11,763 nt of DNA, taken from positions 1 through 11,763 of the forward strand of contig JABMPI010000331.1 in the NCBI GenBank assembly GCA_013203755.1, in the 5' to 3' direction. Each line of letters begins with the position of its first letter. The stretch's first letter is position 1. The position numbers and the translations under genes are program-made. The notes below the pieces were generated by a model, which saw only the letters and a list, made by a program, of their open reading frames with translations, was not told the DNA's origin and made no database searches. This stretch comes from Bacteroidota bacterium. GTDB taxonomy: Bacteria > Bacteroidota > Bacteroidia > Bacteroidales > Prolixibacteraceae. Positions 1-6,342 of this stretch are shown piece by piece.

Positions 1-43
1 CAAAAATAGTAAAAAGAAAAAAAGACACTACAAAAGTGCCTTT
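1..43 (-). terminator. Rho-independent terminator of the lipoprotein gene
   Basis: On the minus strand a 9-bp stem (arms at 35-43 and 21-29, five-base loop at 30-34) is followed by a long T-rich run covering 20-1. The one non-Watson-Crick pair is a G-U wobble in the minus-strand RNA but an A-C mismatch in the plus-strand RNA. The hairpin is therefore oriented for transcripts running leftward out of the 67-879 gene. It starts about 23 bases after that gene's stop codon. Confidence 0.75.
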
Positions 44-66
44 TAATATTTTAATTGTTAATATTT

Positions 67-879
67 TTAATTGCAATCAATGTCATTCCCTTGTGAATCC
101 CAGCAATGCCAGTCGTTATCGTTAAAAAAATATTCGGCTTTTACATGGCCACTAAAATTTGTTCGGCTCCATTCTATAAAGGAATCAGTAAAATCGGATG
201 CTTGAGAATTGTACGAATGAATATTTACATAAATGTCGAATTCGTTGTTCTGTAATCCATAGGTTAAAGTACTTCCATTGAAATTTTCAATCTGTCTTTG
301 GTCGTCGAATTCTCGCACATAAGTGTATTTTATTTCGCCAACTTCACTGGTTTCTTTTTTCCAGTCAATCTGAACTGTTTCTTCCGGAAATTCGGGGCTG
401 TGATATAAAATCCACTGTCCACTTTTTGCTCCAACTATAGATGTTCCTTCAAACCAAAGAAATTCTTCGAATGAACCAATTCCTGTTTTGGTTATATACA
501 TCTTCCATTCTATCTGTCCGGCTTGTATTTTCCCTAATAAGCGTGCAGTATATTGGCTTGTAAAACCATCAACAGCGTATTCCCACTCCCAGGTTAAGTC
601 GTTAATTTGTGTTGGCTCTTGTCCAAATGCTGCTCTATAAGAAGCAACTGGAACTGCAAACGTAGTACCGATTATTAAATTCCAAATGCCCACAGATGAT
701 GCAGAATAAATCCAATTAGTTTTTGTAATTGTTGCCGATTTAGAGTTGTCTGCAAATTGTGTAAAATCAATTACCATTGTTTCAATAGGAGGAATTATTG
801 GAGCAGCTCTACTAGTTTCGCCTTTCTCGCACGAAAATAAAATAAATGAAGAAAGTAAAATCGCAATTAAACGTTTCAT
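67..879 (-). CDS. Orphan secreted lipoprotein of unknown function
   Basis: I do not recognise the family of this 270-residue protein. Residues 1-16 are a lipoprotein signal peptide (MKRLIAILLSSFILFS) and Cys17 follows in a lipobox LFSC, so it should be lipid-anchored at an outer or inner membrane face. The mature part is rich in aromatic and polar residues with alternating beta-type stretches. It ends in a short segment with two cysteines, WHCW (Cys259) and DCN (Cys269), that could form a disulphide in the periplasm or at the surface. No catalytic motif is visible. It has its own terminator downstream (1-43) and a putative promoter upstream (914-921), so it is probably monocistronic. The start is the only one that supplies the signal peptide. 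Confidence is high that it is a gene and low for any function. Confidence 0.85.
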   Translation of the reverse strand: MKRLIAILLSSFILFSCEKGETSRAAPIIPPIETMVIDFTQFADNSKSATITKTNWIYSASSVGIWNLIIGTTFAVPVASYRAAFGQEPTQINDLTWEWEYAVDGFTSQYTARLLGKIQAGQIEWKMYITKTGIGSFEEFLWFEGTSIVGAKSGQWILYHSPEFPEETVQIDWKKETSEVGEIKYTYVREFDDQRQIENFNGSTLTYGLQNNEFDIYVNIHSYNSQASDFTDSFIEWSRTNFSGHVKAEYFFNDNDWHCWDSQGNDIDCN

Positions 880-913
880 AATTTTAATCTTTTGAAAATG
901 TAAAGTAACTATT

Positions 914-921
914 CAAAAATA
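914..921 (-). promoter_or_regulatory. Putative -7 element for the lipoprotein gene
   Basis: The minus strand reads TATTTTTG here, which matches the Bacteroidota -7 consensus TAnnTTTG. It lies 34 bases before the ATG at 879. I see no TTG-type -33 element 17-23 bases upstream, so the promoter would be weak or activator-dependent. The element also forms the end of the T-run of the terminator at 922-964, so an accidental match in T-rich sequence is possible. Confidence 0.4.
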
Positions 922-964
922 AAAAACGGAACTAACATGAATTTATTTCACGATAATTCCGTTT
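922..964 (-). terminator. Terminator of the DUF5020-permease unit
   Basis: An 8-bp perfect inverted repeat (957-964 and 924-931, AAACGGAA/TTCCGTTT) encloses a 25-base loop that itself contains a small TGAA/TTCA hairpin. On the minus strand the second arm runs directly into TTTTTTATTTTT. It lies about 30 bases past the stop codon of the permease gene, in the right orientation to end that transcript. Confidence 0.65.
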
Positions 965-993
965 AAAATAGGTTTAAAAAAGTCTTTATTACT

Positions 994-2295
994 TTAAATA
1001 AAGAATTTCAGTATAAATAGAACCGCCAAAACAATCATTACAATTGAAACATCTTTAAATTTTCCGGTTAATGTTTTTAAGATTACATAAGAGAGCACAC
1101 CAAAAAGAATTCCTTCGGCAATTGAATAGGTTAAAGGCATCATTATAATAGTAAGGAATACTGGAATTGATTCAGTGAAATCATCAAAATTAATATTCTT
1201 AACCGGTGTCATCATCATTGCCCCAACTAGAATTAATGCAGGAGCAGTTGCTGCACCCGGAATCATCAGGAATAATGGAGAGAAGAAAAGTGCCAATAGG
1301 AAAAGTCCGGCAGTTGTTAATGCTGTTAAGCCGGTGCGTCCTCCTTCGGAAACTCCAGCAGCACTTTCAACATAGGTTGTAACCGTTGAAGTTCCTAATA
1401 TTGCTCCAACTGTTGTTCCAACTGCATCGGCCATTAGAGCTTGTTTTACGCGAGGTACACGTCCTTCTTTGTCGAGCATGTTGGCTTTTGACGAAACGCC
1501 AATCAATGTACCAACGGTATCAAACATATCAACAAAAAGGAAAGTAAATACAACCAACAACATATCCATGGTAAGGATATTCGTCCATTCGAATTTCATA
1601 AAAATAGGACTAAGTGAAGGAGGCGTTAAATCAAAGCTGCCCGGTAAATGCGAAATTCCGAATGGGAAGCCAATTGCTGCTCCAATCAAGATTCCATACA
1701 AAAGTGCCCCTTTAACTCGCATGGCTAACAATGCACCGGTAATAACCAAAGTGATAATTGCAACCAATGCACCCCCATTTTCGGCTATATTGGTAATATC
1801 TCCAAGGCTAACTAAAGTGGCTGGATTGCTCACGATAATGCCTGCATTCTTCAATCCGATAAATGCAATAAACAAACCTATTCCAACCGAAATAGCATGT
1901 TTAATATTTAAAGGTATCGAGTTGACAATCATTTCGCGAATATTAAACACGGTCAATAAAATAAAAATCAATCCTTCAATAAATACAGCGGTAAGTGCAA
2001 ACTGCCAACTGTGGCCCATTCCCAGCACTATGGTAAAGGCAAAAAATGCATTCAATCCCATTCCAGGAGCAAGAGCAAAAGGTAATTTGGCATATAAAGC
2101 CATTACCAATGTTCCAACTAATGCAGATAAAGCAGTGGCTGTAAATACGGCTCCCTTGTCCATTCCGGTAGCACTTAAAATGTCCGGATTTACTGCTAAA
2201 ATATAGGCCATGGTCATAAACGTGGTTATACCCGCCAATACCTCTGTTTTAACAGTTGTTTTGTTTTCTTTTAAATTGAAATATTTTTCTAACAT
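994..2295 (-). CDS. NCS2-family purine permease (AzgA/PbuG type)
   Basis: A polytopic inner-membrane transporter of 433 residues, the normal length for the AzgA-like branch of NCS2. That branch imports adenine, guanine or hypoxanthine with protons. Family signatures are clear: APGMGLNAFF at 76-85, GLKNAGI at 147-153, FVDMFDTVGTLIG at 254-266 and the stretch at 301-325 containing TTYVESAAGVSEGG. Hydrophobic segments run throughout, and the protein ends in a membrane segment at the extreme C terminus. The N terminus (LEKYFNLKENKTTVKTEVLA) is typical, which supports the start at 2295. It follows the DUF5020 gene by 17 bp and is probably cotranscribed with it. The exact base preferred cannot be read from sequence, and no purine riboswitch is evident upstream. 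The family call is firm; the substrate within purines is not. Confidence 0.95.
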   Translation of the reverse strand: MLEKYFNLKENKTTVKTEVLAGITTFMTMAYILAVNPDILSATGMDKGAVFTATALSALVGTLVMALYAKLPFALAPGMGLNAFFAFTIVLGMGHSWQFALTAVFIEGLIFILLTVFNIREMIVNSIPLNIKHAISVGIGLFIAFIGLKNAGIIVSNPATLVSLGDITNIAENGGALVAIITLVITGALLAMRVKGALLYGILIGAAIGFPFGISHLPGSFDLTPPSLSPIFMKFEWTNILTMDMLLVVFTFLFVDMFDTVGTLIGVSSKANMLDKEGRVPRVKQALMADAVGTTVGAILGTSTVTTYVESAAGVSEGGRTGLTALTTAGLFLLALFFSPLFLMIPGAATAPALILVGAMMMTPVKNINFDDFTESIPVFLTIIMMPLTYSIAEGILFGVLSYVILKTLTGKFKDVSIVMIVLAVLFILKFFI

Positions 2296-2312
2296 GATTT
2301 TTTAATTTATGA

Positions 2313-2999
2313 TTAGAATGTCCATTTTACAACCAAAGTTGGCATAATTTTAAATCCTTCCATTCCGGCAAAATTGCTACTTAATTCTACTTCGCTACCA
2401 AAAGCAAAGTGTTCAGAAGCATTGTACCACAATTGTGGTTCAGATAGGAAAACAAATTCACCAAAAGGAGTTTTTTCTTTCCAAAGGTCTGCAAAACCAG
2501 TGAAAGACATTTTGCCTTTTGCAAAATTTAAATACCAAACACCTGTTAATTGGAAGCTATTTGGTTTTTCATTCATAGTATTTGCTATGTTTTTATACAA
2601 GGCTTTTAAAGAGAAACCTCTGGAAAAATCTGCTGCGTTCCATGAGTAGTCGATACCTGTTAACCATGCATTATTAATGGTATAAGCACCGCCAGCATCT
2701 CCGGCTTTCCATTGTCCAAAACCACCATTATACTCACCATGCCAGCTGAAAGGAGACTCACCTAATTTCATACATCGGGCAATTTCAAAATAAGCTAAAC
2801 TAACTCCTTCAACATCACCAACACCATAATCGAAGTCGATAAAAAAGAAGGTATTACCCATTTTGTCTGGCTTAAACATTTCAACTGTGGTTGTAAGATA
2901 ACCTCTGTCTTTTCCGAAATCGTAATGTGTCTGAATGTTTTGCGCTTGTACAGACACTGCTAAAACAAATAATGCGGAAAGTAGTAATACTCGTTTCAT
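2313..2999 (-). CDS. DUF5020-family outer-membrane beta-barrel, Tsx-like
   Basis: The 228-residue protein has a Sec signal peptide (about residues 1-20, ending SVQAQ). The mature chain is dominated by alternating beta strands with aromatic girdles (for example FFFIDFDYG at about 51-59) and a C-terminal WTF, the terminal-aromatic signature of barrels inserted by the BAM complex. It resembles the Bacteroidota DUF5020 family, which in my recollection is related to nucleoside channels of the Tsx type; that relation is an inference here. It is the first gene of a unit with a purine permease 17 bp downstream, so a role as the outer-membrane pore for nucleosides or nucleobases is plausible. The assignment to an outer-membrane barrel is strong, the substrate is inferred from the neighbour. 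Confidence 0.85.
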   Translation of the reverse strand: MKRVLLLSALFVLAVSVQAQNIQTHYDFGKDRGYLTTTVEMFKPDKMGNTFFFIDFDYGVGDVEGVSLAYFEIARCMKLGESPFSWHGEYNGGFGQWKAGDAGGAYTINNAWLTGIDYSWNAADFSRGFSLKALYKNIANTMNEKPNSFQLTGVWYLNFAKGKMSFTGFADLWKEKTPFGEFVFLSEPQLWYNASEHFAFGSEVELSSNFAGMEGFKIMPTLVVKWTF

Positions 3000-3027
3000 A
3001 GTTAAATTTATATAAATGATTAAGCCG

Positions 3028-3056
3028 CAAAAATAGAAATTCTTTTCTATGTAAAA
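3028..3056 (-). promoter_or_regulatory. Putative promoter of the DUF5020-permease unit
   Basis: The minus strand carries TATTTTTG (3028-3035), a match to TAnnTTTG, 28 bases before the ATG at 2999. A TTTT at 3053-3056 lies 17 bases upstream and could act as a poor -33 element. The -7 match is good and the position is right, but the -33 element does not match TTG. Confidence 0.45.
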
Positions 3057-3150
3057 CTGACTGTTGTTTTATTGTTCATAAATGATAATAAAATTATTAT
3101 ATTATACTTTATAACGGTTGAAATGCCACTTGGCTTTAATTAGTAAGAAT

Positions 3151-4050
3151 ATGAAGAGGATTGATAGAAGGAAGTTTATACACAAAAGTGCCTTAGGGCT
3201 GGCAGGAACTGTAGCAGTTGGTTCAGGATTGGCAAATTTGAGTTTTTTACCGGCAAGCAATGTAAAAATAGATAAAGTTTTTTTGGGTGAAACAGGATTA
3301 AAAGTTCCCAGGTTAGCTTTTGGAACCGGTTCCTTTGGTTATGTACACACTTCTAATCAGCATAAATTGGGTGAAAAGAAATTTGTTCAACTGGCAAAAC
3401 ATGCTTACGACCGGGGGATACGGTTTTTAGAAACGGCAGATATGTACGGAACGCATGAATTTGTTGGAAAAGCATTAAAAGAGATGCCTCGCGAGAAGGT
3501 AACTTTACTCTCAAAAGTTATGGTATATCAGCACGGCGACTGGTATACGCCCGAGCCATTTCAAACAAGTATCGACCGTTTTAGAAAGGAATTAGATACC
3601 GATTATATTGATATTTTATTGTTGCATTGTATGGTAAATACAGAGTGGCCTGATGAATACAAACGCTACATGGATGGTTTTTCCGAAGCAAAAGAAAAGG
3701 GAATTATTAAAAAAATTGGTTTGTCGTGCCACGATTTAGGAGCTTTAAAAGTAGCAGCAGAAAGTCCATGGGCCGATGTTATACAGGCGCGAATTAATCA
3801 CGAAGGAATAAGAATGGATGGTTCTCCTACCGAAATTATGGAAGTTTTAAAAACTGCTAAAGATAATGGGAAAGGGATTATTGGAATGAAAATTTTTGGA
3901 TGTGGGAAATTGATTACCGAAGAGCAGCGACAGCAATCATTAAATTTTGTAATGAAAAGCGGGAACGTGGATTGTATGACCATTGGTTTTGAAAATACCG
4001 AGCAAATGGATGATGCAATTGAACGAATTATGGGATTGGCAAACTTATAA
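3151..4050 (+). CDS. Tat-signal aldo/keto reductase
   Basis: From the ATG at 3151 the product has 299 residues. It opens with a twin-arginine signal (DRRKFIHK, Arg6-Arg7, followed by a hydrophobic stretch to about residue 36), so the enzyme is probably exported folded to the periplasm. The remainder is an aldo/keto reductase (beta/alpha)8 barrel that should use NAD(P)H to reduce carbonyl groups. The catalytic tetrad is visible as Asp97, Tyr99 (TADMYG), Lys122 (LLSKV) and His159 (LLLHC). An in-frame TTG at 3118 would add 11 residues, but the ATG places the twin arginines where Tat signals normally have them. No 4Fe-4S cysteine motif of the longer reductases is present. The gene stands alone, divergent from the DUF5020 unit and convergent with DUF2461. 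No clear TAnnTTTG element was found upstream. The substrate is unknown. Confidence 0.9.
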   Translation: MKRIDRRKFIHKSALGLAGTVAVGSGLANLSFLPASNVKIDKVFLGETGLKVPRLAFGTGSFGYVHTSNQHKLGEKKFVQLAKHAYDRGIRFLETADMYGTHEFVGKALKEMPREKVTLLSKVMVYQHGDWYTPEPFQTSIDRFRKELDTDYIDILLLHCMVNTEWPDEYKRYMDGFSEAKEKGIIKKIGLSCHDLGALKVAAESPWADVIQARINHEGIRMDGSPTEIMEVLKTAKDNGKGIIGMKIFGCGKLITEEQRQQSLNFVMKSGNVDCMTIGFENTEQMDDAIERIMGLANL

Positions 4051-4077
4051 AAAAACCCCAGTCAGGACAACCAGGGT
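4051..4077 (-). terminator. Weak hairpin between convergent genes
   Basis: A short ACCC/GGGT stem (4055-4058 and 4074-4077) with a 15-base loop sits directly after the reductase stop. On the minus strand it is followed by a run of seven T's, so it could end transcription of the DUF2461 gene. On the plus strand the following T-run is short, so its role for the reductase is doubtful. The stem is short and imperfect compared with usual terminators. Confidence 0.4.
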
Positions 4078-4152
4078 GTATTTTGAAATCGGGAAGAAAA
4101 AATATGGGTCTTATCCAACAAATATAATCATAATTATTTTAATTTTTTACAT

Positions 4153-4806
4153 CTAGTTTGCCAGCGCCTCATTTAAAAATGTGTTTACTTTTTGAAGTTG
4201 TTTAAACGTATTAACCGTTTGTTCAAGAAAGTCTTCGCTGGTAATACTTTTATTGTCGATAGTATTTGAAAAAACAAACGATTTGTACCGTAAAAGCTCA
4301 ATAAATTCGTGGTCTTTGGCAAATCCTTTTGGCGCAGTTTTTAGTTGATGGTCGTACATTTCAGGGAATACTTTTTTGAAATCATCATCATTAATAATGG
4401 TTTTAAATTCTGGCGCATTCTCAGCCATATAATTTCGAATTGCCCGCAGTGGTTCAGCTTGAGGCATGTAAATTCCGCCTCCCACAAAACTCTGATTAGG
4501 TTCGATATGGAAATAGTAACCCGGGTAAACACTTTTCCTGCCTCCCCTGGCTATAAAACTTCCAAAATTGGTTTTATATGGAACTTTGTCTTTCGAAAAG
4601 CGCACATCTCTGAATATTCGAAAAATACAATCCTTCGGAGAAACTCCCCGAACAGCAGAATCAAACTCCCCAATTTCATTGATTAGTACATCCGTGAGAA
4701 ACATAATTTTTTCCTTGCACTCGTTGTATCTCTTTTTGTTGTCGTTGAACCACTCTCTGTTGTTGTTTTTAGAAAGTTCTTGTAGAAATTGTAAAACTTT
4801 GTCCAT
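4153..4806 (-). CDS. DUF2461 domain protein (TIGR02453 family)
   Basis: A soluble protein of 217 residues, the usual length of the DUF2461/TIGR02453 family, whose biochemical function is not established. Family marks are NNREWF at 15-20, the block IFRIFRDVRFSKDKVPYKTN at 61-80 and YYFHIEP at 97-103, followed by GGGIYMP at 109-115. There is no signal peptide or membrane segment, so it should be cytoplasmic. It is divergent from ispD with 58 bp between the start codons and has no operon partner on its strand here. No clear -7 element was found in its upstream gap. The family is certain enough; no function should be attached. Confidence 0.92.
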   Translation of the reverse strand: MDKVLQFLQELSKNNNREWFNDNKKRYNECKEKIMFLTDVLINEIGEFDSAVRGVSPKDCIFRIFRDVRFSKDKVPYKTNFGSFIARGGRKSVYPGYYFHIEPNQSFVGGGIYMPQAEPLRAIRNYMAENAPEFKTIINDDDFKKVFPEMYDHQLKTAPKGFAKDHEFIELLRYKSFVFSNTIDNKSITSEDFLEQTVNTFKQLQKVNTFLNEALAN

Positions 4807-4831
4807 GCTAAATGAAATTGAATTATTTTTG
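4798..4831 (+). promoter_or_regulatory. Promoter of ispD
   Basis: TTTG at 4798-4801 and TATTTTTG at 4824-4831 match the Bacteroidota -33 and -7 elements, with 22 bases between them, within the 17-23 range I recall for Flavobacterium promoters. The ATG of ispD follows 33 bases after the -7 element. The -33 element lies inside the first codons of the divergent DUF2461 gene. This is the best two-part promoter in the window. Confidence 0.6.
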
Positions 4832-4864
4832 TCAGGTGTAATTTATAATAAAACATCAAAAACA

Positions 4865-5533
4865 ATGAAAAAGTTTGCATTAATTGTTGCCGGAGGAAGT
4901 GGAAGCCGAATGAAAGGTGATATTCCAAAGCAATTTATTGAATTGGAAGGCCGACCAATATTGATGCAAACTTTTGATGTATTCAAAAATTTCGATTCAG
5001 AAATAGAGATTATTTTGGTGCTTCCAAAAAATCAAACACAATACTGGAAGGAAATTTGCAAAAAACATGATTTTGATACAGACTACAAATTAGCCTTTGG
5101 TGGTAAAACTCGTTTTCATTCGGTTAAAAATGGATTGAGTTTAATCGATGAAGAGGGAATTGTTTTTATCCACGATGGAGTGAGACCATTGGTTTCAAAA
5201 CAAACTATTCAAAATTGTTTTAATGCTACAGTTGAATATGGGAATGCGCTCCCTGTAGTTCCGGTAACAGAATCGGTTCGGTTTGTTGACGACGTAGGAA
5301 ATAAGTCGGTTGATCGTGCTAAATATTTTTTGGTTCAAACGCCACAAACTTTCAAAACAATAATGATCCAGAAGGCATATCAACAAGATTATTCCGATAT
5401 ATTTACCGATGATGCATCGGTTGTAGAAAAACTGGGTGAAACCATTCATCTGGTTGAAGGAAATCGCGAAAACATTAAAATTACCTACCCCGAAGATTTG
5501 ATTGTCGCCAAATCTTTTCTTGTCTCACATTAA
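4865..5533 (+). CDS. ispD: 2-C-methyl-D-erythritol 4-phosphate cytidylyltransferase
   Basis: IspD joins MEP to CTP to give CDP-methylerythritol and pyrophosphate, the third step of the non-mevalonate isoprenoid pathway in the cytoplasm. The 222-residue length is normal. The nucleotide loop GGSGSRM (10-16) through PKQF (21-24) supplies Arg15 and Lys22, which align with E. coli Arg20 and Lys27. HDGVRPL (103-109) gives Asp104 and Arg107. VDR (Arg151) and TPQTF (159-163) form the MEP side, and NIKITYPEDL (203-212) gives Lys205, matching E. coli Lys213. The reading frame stays open upstream to 4568, but the family N terminus KKFALIVAGGSGSR starts at the ATG at 4865, downstream of the promoter. No ispF is fused or adjacent. 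The related ribitol-phosphate enzyme TarI is an alternative, but no teichoic acid context exists. Confidence 0.94.
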   Translation: MKKFALIVAGGSGSRMKGDIPKQFIELEGRPILMQTFDVFKNFDSEIEIILVLPKNQTQYWKEICKKHDFDTDYKLAFGGKTRFHSVKNGLSLIDEEGIVFIHDGVRPLVSKQTIQNCFNATVEYGNALPVVPVTESVRFVDDVGNKSVDRAKYFLVQTPQTFKTIMIQKAYQQDYSDIFTDDASVVEKLGETIHLVEGNRENIKITYPEDLIVAKSFLVSH

Positions 5534-5538
5534 TAAAT

Positions 5539-5629
5539 AGCTTTTTAATTGGTAATAATTCTCTGTTTACCGATTAAAGATATGGAAACTTTATTTGTTT
5601 CCATAGTTTTGGCATGCAATTAAAAAGCT
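5539..5629 (+). repeat. Nested inverted repeats after ispD
   Basis: A perfect 13-bp inverted repeat, AGCTTTTTAATTG at 5539-5551 and its complement at 5617-5629, encloses 65 bases. The same left arm can instead pair with nearer sequence: 5542-5555 with 5567-5580 gives 14 pairs, two of them G-U in plus-strand RNA, around an 11-base loop. The two pairings exclude each other. The hairpin at 5581-5605 lies inside the enclosed stretch and is compatible with both. Possible roles are 3' end processing of ispD mRNA or a switch-like leader; no role is shown. Confidence 0.6.
5581..5605. repeat. Perfect 9-bp palindrome with 7-bp spacer
   Basis: TATGGAAAC at 5581-5589 and its exact complement at 5597-5605 flank TTTATTT. 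As RNA it forms a stable hairpin followed by GTTTT, a marginal terminator for ispD. As DNA it is a 25-bp dyad of the size bound by a TetR-family dimer. Nine bases of it (GGAAACTTT, 5584-5592) recur in inverted orientation at 5683-5691, in the centre of the operator candidate before tetR. Confidence 0.6.
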
Positions 5630-5663
5630 TGATAATAGTGAGATTGAGTTAGATTAAATTAGT

Positions 5664-5709
5664 GTAAACTTTTGATACGAAAAAAGTTTCCTTCGTATTA
5701 ATAGTTTAC
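5664..5709. promoter_or_regulatory. Candidate TetR-family operator, 46-bp dyad
   Basis: Two arms of 18 bases (5664-5681 and 5692-5709) share one centre between 5686 and 5687, and 16 of 18 positions pair. The perfect parts are GTAAACT/AGTTTAC outside and ATACGAA/TTCGTAT inside, with a central 10-base spacer. The right arm runs into the tetR -7 element at 5707-5714, so a bound dimer or pair of dimers would block transcription of tetR and the pump genes behind it. Binding by the encoded regulator is inferred from position. Confidence 0.6.
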
Positions 5710-5714
5710 TTTTG
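5707..5714 (+). promoter_or_regulatory. -7 element of the tetR-efflux operon
   Basis: TACTTTTG matches TAnnTTTG and ends seven bases before the tetR ATG. The only -33 candidate is TTTC at 5687-5690, inside the operator dyad. Transcription would start at or just before the start codon, giving a leaderless or nearly leaderless message. Confidence 0.55.
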
Positions 5715-5721
5715 CAAAGTT

Positions 5722-6342
5722 ATGGAAGATAAAAAATTACACATATTAAAAAATGTTGGAATATTGTATTTGAAATTTGGAATTCGAAGTGTAACCATGG
5801 ATGATGTGGCCAGCGAATTTGGAATCTCAAAAAAAACACTCTATCAATATTTTAACGACAAGGCTGATTTGGTTTCTCAGGTTGTGGATTACTATCTCGA
5901 AAATCCAATGTTCGATTTAAATAATTCGGGAGATGGAAATGCCATCGACCGATATTTTTGTTTACGGGAACACATCAATAAAATCTTAAAATATTTCAAT
6001 AATAATATTGAATTCGACTTGAGAAAGCAGTATCCGAAGTTGTACAAAAAAGTGCATAAAATGAAACGCGAGAAGATTTTTTCGAGTACTGTTTCAAGTT
6101 TGGAGGAGGGTATGAAAACCGGTTTTTTCAGAGAAGATTTAGATGTTGAATTAATTGCAAAACTACAAGTTGGCAGAATGCTGTTCACATTAAATCCTGG
6201 AAATGGAATTTTTACAGATAGCGAAGTAGCAAAAATTGAACTTTTTGATAAGGTTATAGAATACCACATGCACGCAATATGTACAGAAAAAGGGATAAAA
6301 TATTTTAAACAACAATTAAATAATGTTCAGAATGAAGCTTAA
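5722..6342 (+). CDS. TetR/AcrR-family transcriptional regulator
   Basis: A 206-residue one-domain-plus-ligand-domain repressor type. The N-terminal helix-turn-helix covers about residues 5-51, with GIRSVTMDDVASEFGIS (20-36) and the recognition helix KKTLYQYFNDK (37-47) that follows the family pattern closely. Residues 60-206 form the variable helical ligand and dimer domain; EYHMHAICTEKG near the C terminus resembles other Bacteroidota regulators placed beside RND pumps. It is the first gene of the pump operon and overlaps the next gene by 11 or 20 bases, so it most likely represses its own operon through the dyad at 5664-5709 and is released by a pump substrate. The start is fixed by the family N terminus, which leaves no room for a later ATG. 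Ligand unknown. Confidence 0.93.
   Translation: MEDKKLHILKNVGILYLKFGIRSVTMDDVASEFGISKKTLYQYFNDKADLVSQVVDYYLENPMFDLNNSGDGNAIDRYFCLREHINKILKYFNNNIEFDLRKQYPKLYKKVHKMKREKIFSSTVSSLEEGMKTGFFREDLDVELIAKLQVGRMLFTLNPGNGIFTDSEVAKIELFDKVIEYHMHAICTEKGIKYFKQQLNNVQNEA

Noticed and set aside
1469..2206. Long open frame (245 codons) on the plus strand opposite the permease gene
   Set aside because: It is the antisense of a strongly conserved transporter, its translation has no recognisable domain or signal, and it has no promoter.
3085..3100. ATAATAA/TTATTAT inverted repeat upstream of the reductase
   Set aside because: It lies in almost pure A/T sequence, where such a match is expected by chance.
3000..3117. 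Purine riboswitch before the DUF5020-permease unit
   Set aside because: I looked for a three-stem aptamer because of the purine permease, but the leader is short, AT-rich and lacks the conserved junction and loop pairs.
3118..3150. TTG start for the aldo/keto reductase
   Set aside because: It would bury the twin-arginine motif behind 11 extra residues; the ATG at 3151 gives a normal Tat signal.
4568..4864. N-terminal extension of ispD
   Set aside because: The frame is open here, but it overlaps the DUF2461 gene and the ispD promoter, and the enzyme's conserved N terminus begins at 4865.
5539..5629. Miniature transposable element bounded by the 13-bp inverted repeats
   Set aside because: The flanks show no target-site duplication and the element holds no other transposon feature; a structured RNA or chance is simpler.
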